Below, one piece after another: positions 9,534-17,488 of a stretch of 64,000 nucleotides of DNA. A program made the translations under genes and the position numbers. The stretch is from Sphingomonadaceae bacterium (GTDB lineage Bacteria > Pseudomonadota > Alphaproteobacteria > Sphingomonadales > Sphingomonadaceae). The notes under the pieces are model-generated. The model saw only the letters and a list, made by a program, of their open reading frames with translations, searched no databases and was not told the origin of the DNA. The DNA lies in the NCBI GenBank assembly GCA_019239915.1, contig JAFAZF010000011.1, forward strand, positions 1 through 64,000, read 5' to 3'. Every line of letters begins with the position of its first letter. The stretch's first letter is position 1.

Positions 9534-10469
9534 TCAGGCGAAGCGGAATTGCGCGCCGATCGCCTGATCGAGCCGCGCGTTTTCGGCAATGAAGGCGGTG
9601 AGATATTCGTGCAGGCCGCCGTTGATGATGTTCCGCGTCGTCGCACGGGCGAGGGCGGTCTGTCGCAGGCGCGCGAGGCGATCGGCCTCGCCCTGCAGGC
9701 CTGTGCGCTTGCCAATGTTGGTGAGGATCATCGCGACCTCGTCGCAGGAGGCGGCGAGCGAACGCGGCATCTCCCCGCGCAGGATGAGGAGATCGGCGAC
9801 GTTGAGCGCCGTGAGCCCATCGCGATAGAGCCAGCGATAGGCGGTCACGGCCGAGACGGTCTGCAGGATCGTCGTCCACTGATCGCGATCGAGGACACCG
9901 CCGACCTTCTCTCCTTCTGGCAGCAGAAGATGATATTTGACGTCGATCAGCCGCGCGGTGTTGTCGCCACGCTCGACGGCCGCGCCGAGCCGCACGAAGT
10001 GGCTCGCCTCGTTGCGCAGCATCCGGTGGAGCGCGCCTTCGAAGCCGCGCGCCTCCGCCTTCAGGCTGTCGATCAGTGCCAGCGTTGCGCCCTGGCCGCC
10101 GGTGGACGCGCGGTCGCGCACGCCGAGCCAGGCGCGGTTGATCGACTCCCATGCTTCGCGGCTGAGCGCGGTGCGCACCGCGCGGGCGTTGCCCCGCGCG
10201 GCATCGAGGCAGGCGCGGATCGAGCTCGGATTGTCGTGGCTGAGCGTCAGATAGCGGCTGACGCTGGTCGGCGTCAGGCTCTCGCCGCTGATCGCGAAGC
10301 CATAATCGGCGGCGACAACCGCGAGCGCACTCTCCCAGGCGCCGGCACCGGCGGGCGTGTGGCTGAGCGAGTCGAGCCGCATCGTCGCTTCGATCAGCCG
10401 CGCGGTGAACTCCGCGCGCTCGACATAGCGCCCGATCCAGTAGAGCGAGGCGGCGGTGCGCGAGAGCAT
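9534..10469 (-). CDS. alpha-E domain protein
   Basis: A 311-residue all-helical protein starting MLSRTAASLYWIGRYVERAE, the hallmark of the alpha-E family (formerly DUF403). The conserved Glu/Arg-rich helices continue through the length, with ENARLDQAIGAQF at the end. Its biochemical role is unknown. It is nearly always encoded next to a circularly permuted ATP-grasp and a transglutaminase, and is presumed to work with them in peptide bond formation or modification. The ATG at 10469 shares its first base with the stop codon of the ATP-grasp gene, so the two are translationally coupled. Confidence 0.9.
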   Translation of the reverse strand: MLSRTAASLYWIGRYVERAEFTARLIEATMRLDSLSHTPAGAGAWESALAVVAADYGFAISGESLTPTSVSRYLTLSHDNPSSIRACLDAARGNARAVRTALSREAWESINRAWLGVRDRASTGGQGATLALIDSLKAEARGFEGALHRMLRNEASHFVRLGAAVERGDNTARLIDVKYHLLLPEGEKVGGVLDRDQWTTILQTVSAVTAYRWLYRDGLTALNVADLLILRGEMPRSLAASCDEVAMILTNIGKRTGLQGEADRLARLRQTALARATTRNIINGGLHEYLTAFIAENARLDQAIGAQFRFA

Positions 10470-12100
10470 CAGCGCTCGTCCGAGCTATCGTGCGCCGGAC
10501 CGGCGAGGGACTGGCTCTGGATCGTGTCGCCGAGCTTCTGGATCTGACCGCCCTGCGCCTGACCGAGGCCGATCGCGACGCTCATCCCGCCTTCCTGCTG
10601 GAGGAGCGATCGGTCGATCGATTGATCCTGCTGCTGCCCGGATTGCGATTGCGACTGACGCTGCCGTCGCTTCGCGCCGGCGAGGATCAGGCTATCCTTG
10701 GTGCCACCGCCCTGGCTCGAGTTGACAACCAGCGAACCCTCCCGGAGCGCGACCCGCGTCAGGCCGCCGGGCACGATCGTCACGCCGTTGGTGCCGGTGA
10801 GGCAGAAGGGCCGGAAGTCGACATGGCGCGGCGCGACGCCCTTGGCGGTGAGCGTCGGCACGGTGGAAAGGGCGAGCGTCGGCTGCGCGATATAGCGATG
10901 CGGTTCGGCGGCGAGCGCCTCGCGGAAGCGCTCGATCTCAGCCTTCGATGCGGTCGGCCCGACGAGCATGCCATAGCCGCCCGAGCCGTCAACCAGCTTG
11001 ACGACGAGCGACTCGAGATTGTCGAGCGTATATTGCAGCGCCTGCCCTTCGCGGCAGCGCCAGGTCTCGACATTGGGCAGCTTGGGCTCGCCGCCGGAAT
11101 AGTAGCGGACGATTTCGGGCATGTAGCTGTAGATCGCCTTGTCGTCGGCGACGCCGGTGCCGGGCGCGTTGGCGAGCGCGACGTTGCCGGCGAGATAAGC
11201 TGCCATCAGCCCGGGCACGCCGAGCACCGAATCCGGCCGGAAGACGAGCGGATCGATGAAGTCATCGTCGATGCGGCGATAGATGACATCGACGCGCACG
11301 CGCCCTTCGATCGTGCGCATCCAGACGAAATCGTCGTCGACCTCGAGATCGGCCGCCTCGACCAATTCGATGCCGAGATTGTCGGCAAGGAAGCTGTGCT
11401 CGTAGAAGGCCGAGTTGAAGTGGCCCGGCGTCAGCAGCACGCACACCGGCTCGTGCCCCGAGCCTCGCGGGGCAACCGAGCGCAGCGTTTCGCGCAACAT
11501 GTCGGGATAGGAGTCGACCGGCTCGACTTCGTAGGTGTCGAACAGCTCGGGACAGAGGCGGATCATCGCCTCGCGATTCTCCAACATATAAGAGACGCCG
11601 GAGGGGGTGCGGGCATTGTCCTCGAGCACGAAGAACTGGTCGGGCCCCGTGCGCACCATGTCGATCCCGCAGATATGCGCGTAGATGCCGTGCGGTGGGC
11701 GCGCGCCAGAAACCTCGGTGCGGAACTGCGGATTGCCGAAGATCAGCTCGGGCGGGATGATTCCGTCCGCGAGGATGCGCCGCTCGCCGTAGATGTCGTC
11801 GAGGAAGGCATTGATCGCGAGCACGCGCTGCTCGAGGCCCTCCTGCAGCCGCGCCCATTCGCCTGCCGAGAAGATGCGCGGCACGATATCGAACGGGATG
11901 ATACGTTCGGCGGATTCTTCCTCGCCATAGACCGCGAAGGTGATGCCGAGCTGGCGGAACGCCGCCTCCGCCGCATGTTGACGGCGCTCGAGCTCGGTCG
12001 CCGGTGTCTCCTCGATCCAGCGCGCCAACGCCGCGAACTCCTCGCGCGCACCCGCGGCATCGCTGCCATAGATCTCGTCGAACGCCTTGCCGCCGCTCAT
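10469..12100 (-). CDS. circularly permuted type-2 ATP-grasp protein
   Basis: A 543-residue protein of the family once called DUF404/DUF407. Family blocks include FDEIYG near the start, LEQRVLAINAFLDDIYGER, HGIYAHICGIDMVR, VLEDNARTPSGVSYMLENR and VVKLVDGSGGYGMLVGP (nucleotide-binding part). ATP-grasp enzymes join a carboxylate to an amine through an acyl phosphate, so a peptide ligase is the expected activity. The last 65 residues are a Gln/Ser-rich tail (RQRQSQSQSGQQQDQS) outside the domain. It is the first gene of the operon ending in Anbu, and its promoter should lie in 12101-12230, divergent from the kinase gene. Confidence 0.9.
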   Translation of the reverse strand: MSGGKAFDEIYGSDAAGAREEFAALARWIEETPATELERRQHAAEAAFRQLGITFAVYGEEESAERIIPFDIVPRIFSAGEWARLQEGLEQRVLAINAFLDDIYGERRILADGIIPPELIFGNPQFRTEVSGARPPHGIYAHICGIDMVRTGPDQFFVLEDNARTPSGVSYMLENREAMIRLCPELFDTYEVEPVDSYPDMLRETLRSVAPRGSGHEPVCVLLTPGHFNSAFYEHSFLADNLGIELVEAADLEVDDDFVWMRTIEGRVRVDVIYRRIDDDFIDPLVFRPDSVLGVPGLMAAYLAGNVALANAPGTGVADDKAIYSYMPEIVRYYSGGEPKLPNVETWRCREGQALQYTLDNLESLVVKLVDGSGGYGMLVGPTASKAEIERFREALAAEPHRYIAQPTLALSTVPTLTAKGVAPRHVDFRPFCLTGTNGVTIVPGGLTRVALREGSLVVNSSQGGGTKDSLILAGAKRRQRQSQSQSGQQQDQSIDRSLLQQEGGMSVAIGLGQAQGGQIQKLGDTIQSQSLAGPAHDSSDER

Positions 12101-12231
12101 GTGGCCTCGTGGCTGCTGTGGCGTGCAGACTGCAACGCATTGGTGCGGCGCACAAGAGGCGTTTGCGTGCGTAGACAGCAGCAGTGGATCATTCGCAAAC
12201 GCGCGCCGCTGCCGTGGTTATGGTTGCTTAT

Positions 12232-12256
12232 GGAACGGAAGCTTGACTGCACCGTT
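12232..12256 (+). promoter_or_regulatory. EcfG-type general stress promoter
   Basis: GGAAC at 12232-12236 and CGTT at 12253-12256 are separated by 16 bases. This fits the alphaproteobacterial EcfG sigma consensus (GGAAC, 16-17 bases, CGTT). The predicted transcript would begin near 12264, about 43 bases before the kinase start at 12307. This is a pattern match by eye only. Confidence 0.55.
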
Positions 12257-12306
12257 CGCGCACCACGAGGGAGTCGGTGGCGCGCATTGCGCCAGCCGGG
12301 GGATTG

Positions 12307-14265
12307 ATGACGGCCAAGCGTATACCTGCGATGACGAGCGAGCGGTTCGAGCTGCTCGTTCAAAGCGTTACCGACTATGCGATCTACATGCTCGATCCCG
12401 GCGGGCACGTCGTGAGCTGGAATGCCGGCGCGCTGCGGCTCAAGGGCTACACGCAGGACGAGATCGTCGGCGAACATTTCTCGCGCTTTTATACCGATGA
12501 GGACAGGGCCGCGGGTATCCCGGCTCTCGCATTGTCGCGGGCGGAGAGGGAAGGTCGGTTCGAGGCCGAAGGCTGGCGCGTGCGTAAGGACGGCGCGCGA
12601 TTCTGGGCCAATGTGCTGATCGATCCGATCCGCGATAGTTCAGGCACGCTGATCGGTTTCGCGAAGGTCACCCGCGATCTCACCGAGCGCCGCCAGGCCG
12701 AGGAGGCGCTTCGCCGCAGCGAAGAACGGTTCCGCCTGCTTGTCCAGAGCGTTACCGATTACGCGATCTATATGCTCGATCCTACCGGCCGGATCGTCAG
12801 CTGGAACCCCGGTGCCCAGCGCTTCAAGGGCTATCTGCCCGATGAGATCATCGGTGAGCATTTCTCGCGCTTCTATACCGAAGAGGACAAGGCCGCTGGA
12901 ATTCCCGCGTACGCGCTCGCCTGCGCCGAAAACGACGGGAAGTTCGAGGCCGAAGGCTGGCGCGTCCGCAAGGACGGCACGCACTTCTGGGCGAGCGTCG
13001 TCATCGATCCGGTGCGGGATGCTTCGGGGCGGCTGATCGGCTTCGCCAAGATCACCCGGGATCTCACCGAGCGCCGCGAGACGCAGCGCATGCTCGAGCA
13101 GGCGCGCGAAGCGTTGTTCCAGTCGCAGAAAATGGATGCGCTGGGAAAGCTGACCGGCGGCGTCGCGCATGACTTCAACAATCTGCTTGCGGTGATCGTC
13201 GGCAGCATCGATCTCGCCCGCCGCCGTTTGGCCGAGGGGCAGGACATCGGCCGCTTCCTCGACAATGCGATGCAGGCGGCCGAGCGCGGTGCGTCGCTCA
13301 CGCAACGCATGCTCGCGTTCGCGCGCCGCTCCGAGCTCACCTTCGAGGCGGTCGACGTTGCCGCGCTCGTTCATGGCATGGCCGATCTGCTGCAGCGGAC
13401 GCTCGGGCCGGACATCGCGATCGATACGCGGTTCCCGCTGCTGCTCGATCCGGTGGCAACCGATCCGCGGCAGCTCGAGCTCGCGCTGCTCAATCTCGTC
13501 GTGAACGCGCGTGACGCGATGTCGCGAGGCGGACGCATCGCCATCGTAGCCGAGCGTGTCGAGATCGCCGTCGACGAACCGCAGGGCCTCTCGGCAGGCG
13601 CCTATGTGTGTCTGTCGGTGATCGATCAGGGAGAAGGGATGGACAAGGAGACGCTCGACCGCGCCGCCGAGCCCTTCTTCACGACCAAGGGGATAGGCAA
13701 GGGCACCGGGCTCGGATTGCCGATGGTGCACGGCCTGGCCGAGCAATGCGGCGGTCGGCTGACGCTCGCGAGCGTCAAGGGTGAGGGCACGACGGCAATG
13801 CTATGGCTGCCGGTTGCGAAGCGCACCGTCGCCTCGGATGACACGCCGGCGCCGGAGGCTATAGCAAGCGCGCCGGCGGGCTGCTCGTCGCTCACTATCC
13901 TCGCCGTCGACGACGATCTGCTCGTGCTGATCAACACCGCGGCGATGCTGGAAGAGGCCGGCCACGAGGTTTTGCAGGCGACCTCGGCCGCGCAGGCGAT
14001 TGGGCTGCTGCGCGATCACCCGGTGGATCTGATCGTCACCGACTTTGCAATGCCGGAGACCAACGGCGCTGAGTTTGCCGAAGCGGTCGCGCGCGAATGG
14101 CCCGGTATGCCGGTGCTGCTTGCGACCGGATTTGCCGAACTACCCGCCGGCACCGCCATGAGCCTGCCCCGGATATCGAAGCCATTCCGCGAGGATCAGC
14201 TCGCTGCCGCTGTGGATGCCGCGGCACGTCGCGCCGCCGAGCGATCGGAGGCGGAGAAGCGCTAG
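12307..14265 (+). CDS. tandem-PAS hybrid histidine kinase with C-terminal receiver
   Basis: A 652-residue soluble kinase. I chose the ATG at 12307, which follows a GGGGG tract. Two PAS domains (about 14-130 and 142-258) are very alike, each with QSVTDYAIYMLDP, GEHFSRFYT and FEAEGWRVRKDG, so they arose by recent internal duplication. HisKA has H288 in GGVAHDFNNLLAVI, followed by HATPase (NLVVNARDAM, DQGEGM, GKGTGLGLPMVHG) and a receiver with D579 in IVTDFAMPE. No transmembrane helix is present. An EcfG-type promoter lies just upstream, so it may belong to the general stress regulon. The ligand of the PAS domains is unknown. Confidence 0.9.
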   Translation: MTAKRIPAMTSERFELLVQSVTDYAIYMLDPGGHVVSWNAGALRLKGYTQDEIVGEHFSRFYTDEDRAAGIPALALSRAEREGRFEAEGWRVRKDGARFWANVLIDPIRDSSGTLIGFAKVTRDLTERRQAEEALRRSEERFRLLVQSVTDYAIYMLDPTGRIVSWNPGAQRFKGYLPDEIIGEHFSRFYTEEDKAAGIPAYALACAENDGKFEAEGWRVRKDGTHFWASVVIDPVRDASGRLIGFAKITRDLTERRETQRMLEQAREALFQSQKMDALGKLTGGVAHDFNNLLAVIVGSIDLARRRLAEGQDIGRFLDNAMQAAERGASLTQRMLAFARRSELTFEAVDVAALVHGMADLLQRTLGPDIAIDTRFPLLLDPVATDPRQLELALLNLVVNARDAMSRGGRIAIVAERVEIAVDEPQGLSAGAYVCLSVIDQGEGMDKETLDRAAEPFFTTKGIGKGTGLGLPMVHGLAEQCGGRLTLASVKGEGTTAMLWLPVAKRTVASDDTPAPEAIASAPAGCSSLTILAVDDDLLVLINTAAMLEEAGHEVLQATSAAQAIGLLRDHPVDLIVTDFAMPETNGAEFAEAVAREWPGMPVLLATGFAELPAGTAMSLPRISKPFREDQLAAAVDAAARRAAERSEAEKR

Positions 14266-14319
14266 GTTGGCAAGTCGCCGACGCCGCCGCTAGACTTTGC
14301 CTCAAGCGGAGAGGCGGGC

Positions 14320-15258
14320 ATGCAGCGAACGATATTGGTGATCGGCGGCACCGGTCTGATCGGGGGCGCCGCGGCGCTGCATCTTCGCTCGCTCGGCCAC
14401 GCGGTGACGATCAACGGCCGGACACCGACAGCCGCGCCGGCGCTGGCGGGCCTCGATTTTCTCGCAGGCGACTATACGCGCGACGACATCGGACGATCGA
14501 CGCTTCGGGGTTTCGACACCGTCGTCTTCTGCGCGGGGCAGGACGGGCGCCGCATGCCGGTCGGGTCCGATCCGGCCGCCCACTTTCACCGCACCAACAT
14601 CGTCGCCGTGCCCGCATTTCTCGCCAAGGCGCGCGACGCCGGTGTCGAACGCTGCGTGTATGTCGGCAGCTATTATCCTTGCCTGCTCTCGCAGGAACGC
14701 GTGGATGCGGATCCCTATCTGATTGGGCGCCAGATTACCGACATGGAGGTGCGCAAGCTCGATCGGCCCGGCTTCACTGTCTGCTCGCTGGCAGCGCCGT
14801 TCGTGATGGGCTGGCTGGAGGGCGTGAAGGTCGAGCTGATCGAGCTGATCATCCGCTATCTCGTCGGCGAGATCGGCGGACCCGGGCCGCGCTTCATCTT
14901 TCCGGGCGGCTCCAACTATATGTCGACGCTCTCCTTCTCGGAAGCGATCGCCGGCGCGATCGAGCGAGGCGAGCCGGGAAAGGAATATCTGATGGGGGAC
15001 GAGAACCTCAGCTATTTCGCATTCTACGACGCGGTGCGCCGCGCGCTTGGCCTGCCGGATCCGGTTGAGGTGCGCGATGCGGACCATCCGGTCATCCCGA
15101 ACGGATCCTACATGACGTTGCGCGGCGGCATCCCCGCCTATGAGCCCGATCCCGAGATGGTCGCGAGGCTCGGCTACCGCCGGCACGACTTCCTGCGCGA
15201 GGTTGCGGACATGATCCCGAAATACGCCAGGGAACTGGGCATCGTGATCCCGGCCTGA
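14320..15258 (+). CDS. NAD(P)-binding epimerase/dehydratase-like protein
   Basis: A 312-residue Rossmann protein with the nucleotide-binding motif VIGGTGLIGG at residues 6-15 and extended-SDR character. The usual YxxxK catalytic pair is not obvious: the region after the nucleotide fold reads CVYVGSYYPCL, so it may be an atypical SDR or a reductase/binding protein rather than a sugar epimerase. The ATG at 14320 is preceded by GAGAGGCGGG. It is followed by an FMN-binding protein gene in the same direction, and both lie beside the LysR-linked oxidative cluster. The substrate is unknown. Confidence 0.75.
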   Translation: MQRTILVIGGTGLIGGAAALHLRSLGHAVTINGRTPTAAPALAGLDFLAGDYTRDDIGRSTLRGFDTVVFCAGQDGRRMPVGSDPAAHFHRTNIVAVPAFLAKARDAGVERCVYVGSYYPCLLSQERVDADPYLIGRQITDMEVRKLDRPGFTVCSLAAPFVMGWLEGVKVELIELIIRYLVGEIGGPGPRFIFPGGSNYMSTLSFSEAIAGAIERGEPGKEYLMGDENLSYFAFYDAVRRALGLPDPVEVRDADHPVIPNGSYMTLRGGIPAYEPDPEMVARLGYRRHDFLREVADMIPKYARELGIVIPA

Positions 15259-15384
15259 TCCCGAAGGCTCACGCCCGGCGACGCCTTGCAGCCGAACCGA
15301 CGCTTGGTTACGTCCCCATGCTCGCGTCGGAACACCAAGCCGAAGGTGCCCAGGCGTCGCGATCAAACCGAGAGGATGACAATC

Positions 15385-16425
15385 ATGGGCTTCGTGGAGG
15401 ATCTGCCGAACTCCGTGTTGGACGCGATGCGCGGCGCCATCGTCGGCGAATATGCGACCGTTAGCGCGGCCGGCGTTCCGATCGATACGCCGACCTTCAT
15501 CTTCGCCAGCGACGATCTGAGCAGTTTCGATATCGCGACGGGGCTGGCCTACCCAGCAAAGGCGGAACGCGCCCGCAAGAATCCCAAGACCGGCCTGTTG
15601 TTCGAGGGCGGCCAGGGCAAACCTGTGGTCTCGGTAGCCGGCAACGCCGCCGTCTGCGATGCCGATCTCCAGGCGAACATGAACCGCTATCTCGCCGAGA
15701 CGATCCTCGGGCCGCCGATCAGCCCCGATGTCATCGATTGGTCGGTCACCCGGCAGGCGGTCTGGTACCTCACGCGGATCATCGTCCGCGTCGCGCCGAC
15801 GCACATCCGTTGGTGGGAGAGCGCCGACGCGATGGACGCGGCGCCGCAGGAATGGCGTGCGCCCGAGGGCTTCGCCTTCCCGAAGTCCGATCCCGCCCCG
15901 GGTGGCGCGATCAGCCCGGCGCCGGCGTGGCCCCAGCCGACGTGGCGGGAGCTGGCCACGCGGGTGCTCGACAATCGCGGCGGGCTCGGCGGTGTCGGTG
16001 CCCCCGGTCATCTGACGCTGCTCGATCCGGACGGCTACCCGCTGCCGATCCGGGCAAGCGGGATCGAAGCCGCGGAACACGGCTTCCGGCTGACCGTGCC
16101 GAAGGGTGCGCCGTGGTCGGCCGGCAAGGCGACCCTGTCGTTCGGCGGTCTCGAGGTGTTCGTGGGCGAGGTGAAACCGGAGGATGGCGCGCTGTTAATG
16201 ACGGTCGAGCGTGCGCTGCCGGTGCTGCCGATGGTGCAGGATCCAGCGGAGGTCATCCAACCGACCGCGGATACGCGCATCAAGCTCATGGAGCGTCTTG
16301 AACATGAGACGAGCCGGCGTGGCCAGCCGATCCCGGTCGTCCCTGAGACGCCGCCAGCGCCCACGGCGGGAGCGCGGTTTCGCGCCGAGGCGATGGCTGC
16401 GGCGATGGCGCAGGCGGCGCACTGA
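15385..16425 (+). CDS. pyridoxamine 5'-phosphate oxidase-like FMN-binding protein
   Basis: A 346-residue protein. The N-terminal 160 residues (GEYATVSAAGVPIDTPTFIF, later RKNPKTGLLFEG) match the split-barrel FMN-binding fold of the PNPOx-like family. A second domain (about 195-320, from WRELATRVLDNRGG) looks like a diverged repeat of the same fold. The start was placed at 15385 because GAGAGG lies nine bases upstream. An ATG at 15376 abuts that tract and is less likely. Such proteins reduce or bind flavin-linked substrates. It is convergent with the LysR gene 36 bp away. Confidence 0.7.
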   Translation: MGFVEDLPNSVLDAMRGAIVGEYATVSAAGVPIDTPTFIFASDDLSSFDIATGLAYPAKAERARKNPKTGLLFEGGQGKPVVSVAGNAAVCDADLQANMNRYLAETILGPPISPDVIDWSVTRQAVWYLTRIIVRVAPTHIRWWESADAMDAAPQEWRAPEGFAFPKSDPAPGGAISPAPAWPQPTWRELATRVLDNRGGLGGVGAPGHLTLLDPDGYPLPIRASGIEAAEHGFRLTVPKGAPWSAGKATLSFGGLEVFVGEVKPEDGALLMTVERALPVLPMVQDPAEVIQPTADTRIKLMERLEHETSRRGQPIPVVPETPPAPTAGARFRAEAMAAAMAQAAH

Positions 16426-16461
16426 ACCGGCGCATTGCGGGCCGCGCCGCAGTGACCGCGC

Positions 16462-17367
16462 TTAGCGCGACCGCGATGCCATGATCGCGGCTGCGGTGTC
16501 GTGGACATGCAGCATCGCCATGCTCCGACTTCGCCCGGCGGGACGAACCAGCGCGAGCTCGGCGTCGTTCAGCCCGTTGCCCCCGTTCGGCAGGATTTCG
16601 TGCGCGCGGCCTTCCGCCAGTTCGCTTTCAAGCACTGCGTCACTGGCAAGCCAGATCATGTCCGTGCGGCTCATCGCCTGCCGCAAGACTTCATAATCAT
16701 CGCACTCGACCGTGGTGCCGAGCGGGCCGAACACGCCACGTAGCGAGGGCTCGACCGATGGCTGCGCGGTGCCGGCCGCGCGGGGAAAGGGTGCGAGGTC
16801 CGTCCAGCGGAGCGGGGTTTCGATCTGGGCGAGGGGGTGGCCGGCGCGCACGAAATAGCCGAGCCGGAGCGCGCCGATGCGCGTTACCGTCAGCGCCGGA
16901 TGGGCGCTGAGCTGGTTGGCCGCACAGACGCAGAAGTCGAGCCGGCCATCCAGAACCTTCTCAATCAGTGCATTGGTGGTGTCGATCGACGCGGTGATCT
17001 TCAGCGTCGGCCAGCGCGCGAGGCACTCGGCCAGTAGCGGCGCCAGGAGATAGCTCGCGGCGAGCGGACCCAGCCCGATCGCGACGCGCCCGGCCTCGCC
17101 GCGGCTCTGCAGCAGCAGATTCTGTTCGATCGCGGCGACTTGACCGAGGATCTGGCGCGCGTCGGCCACGAGATCGGCACCCGCCGCCGTCAGCGTGATG
17201 CCGAGCCGGCCGCGGTCGAACAGGCGCAGTCCGCAGGCTTGCTCCAGTTCGGCGATCGAGCGGCTGAGCGACGGTTGCGTCATGCCGAGGCGCTCGGCGG
17301 CGCGGGTGAAATTCTTCTCTTCGGCGAGCGCAACGAGCTGGCCGAGTTTGCGAAGGCTGAGCATCAT
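16462..17367 (-). CDS. LysR-family transcriptional regulator
   Basis: A 301-residue LysR-type regulator with an N-terminal winged helix (MLSLRKLGQLVALAEEKNFTRAAERLGMTQPSLSRSI, described here in pieces: KLGQLVALAEEKNFT then AAERLGMTQPSLSR) and a periplasmic-binding-like effector domain from about residue 90. It is divergent from the DUF1214-TauD-VOC-SDR-SDR operon. A T-N11-A dyad lies between them at 17400-17418. The expected role is effector-dependent activation of that operon, with autorepression. The effector is probably an intermediate of the pathway. Confidence 0.9.
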   Translation of the reverse strand: MMLSLRKLGQLVALAEEKNFTRAAERLGMTQPSLSRSIAELEQACGLRLFDRGRLGITLTAAGADLVADARQILGQVAAIEQNLLLQSRGEAGRVAIGLGPLAASYLLAPLLAECLARWPTLKITASIDTTNALIEKVLDGRLDFCVCAANQLSAHPALTVTRIGALRLGYFVRAGHPLAQIETPLRWTDLAPFPRAAGTAQPSVEPSLRGVFGPLGTTVECDDYEVLRQAMSRTDMIWLASDAVLESELAEGRAHEILPNGGNGLNDAELALVRPAGRSRSMAMLHVHDTAAAIMASRSR

Positions 17368-17399
17368 GCCTTTTTAGGTATGGAAGTTCTACACTCTAT

Positions 17400-17418
17400 G
17401 CATTGGACAATATGATGC
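17400..17418 (+). promoter_or_regulatory. candidate LysR operator (GCAT-N11-ATGC)
   Basis: GCAT at 17400-17403 and ATGC at 17415-17418 are separated by 11 bases, the T-N11-A form bound by LysR-type regulators. It lies 33 bp from the LysR start and about 70 bp before the first gene of the divergent operon. Confidence 0.5.
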
Positions 17419-17488
17419 GGCTCCGTCAACCTTCCGACGCCCAACAGCGAAACAGCGAGGGTGAGGATATGCAGGATCGGCGGCACTG

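Noticed and set aside
10490-12307. 605-codon plus-strand frame opposite the ATP-grasp gene
   Set aside because: Mirror of the ATP-grasp coding frame; composition is typical of antisense translation (Arg, Asp, Glu, His rich) with no domain.
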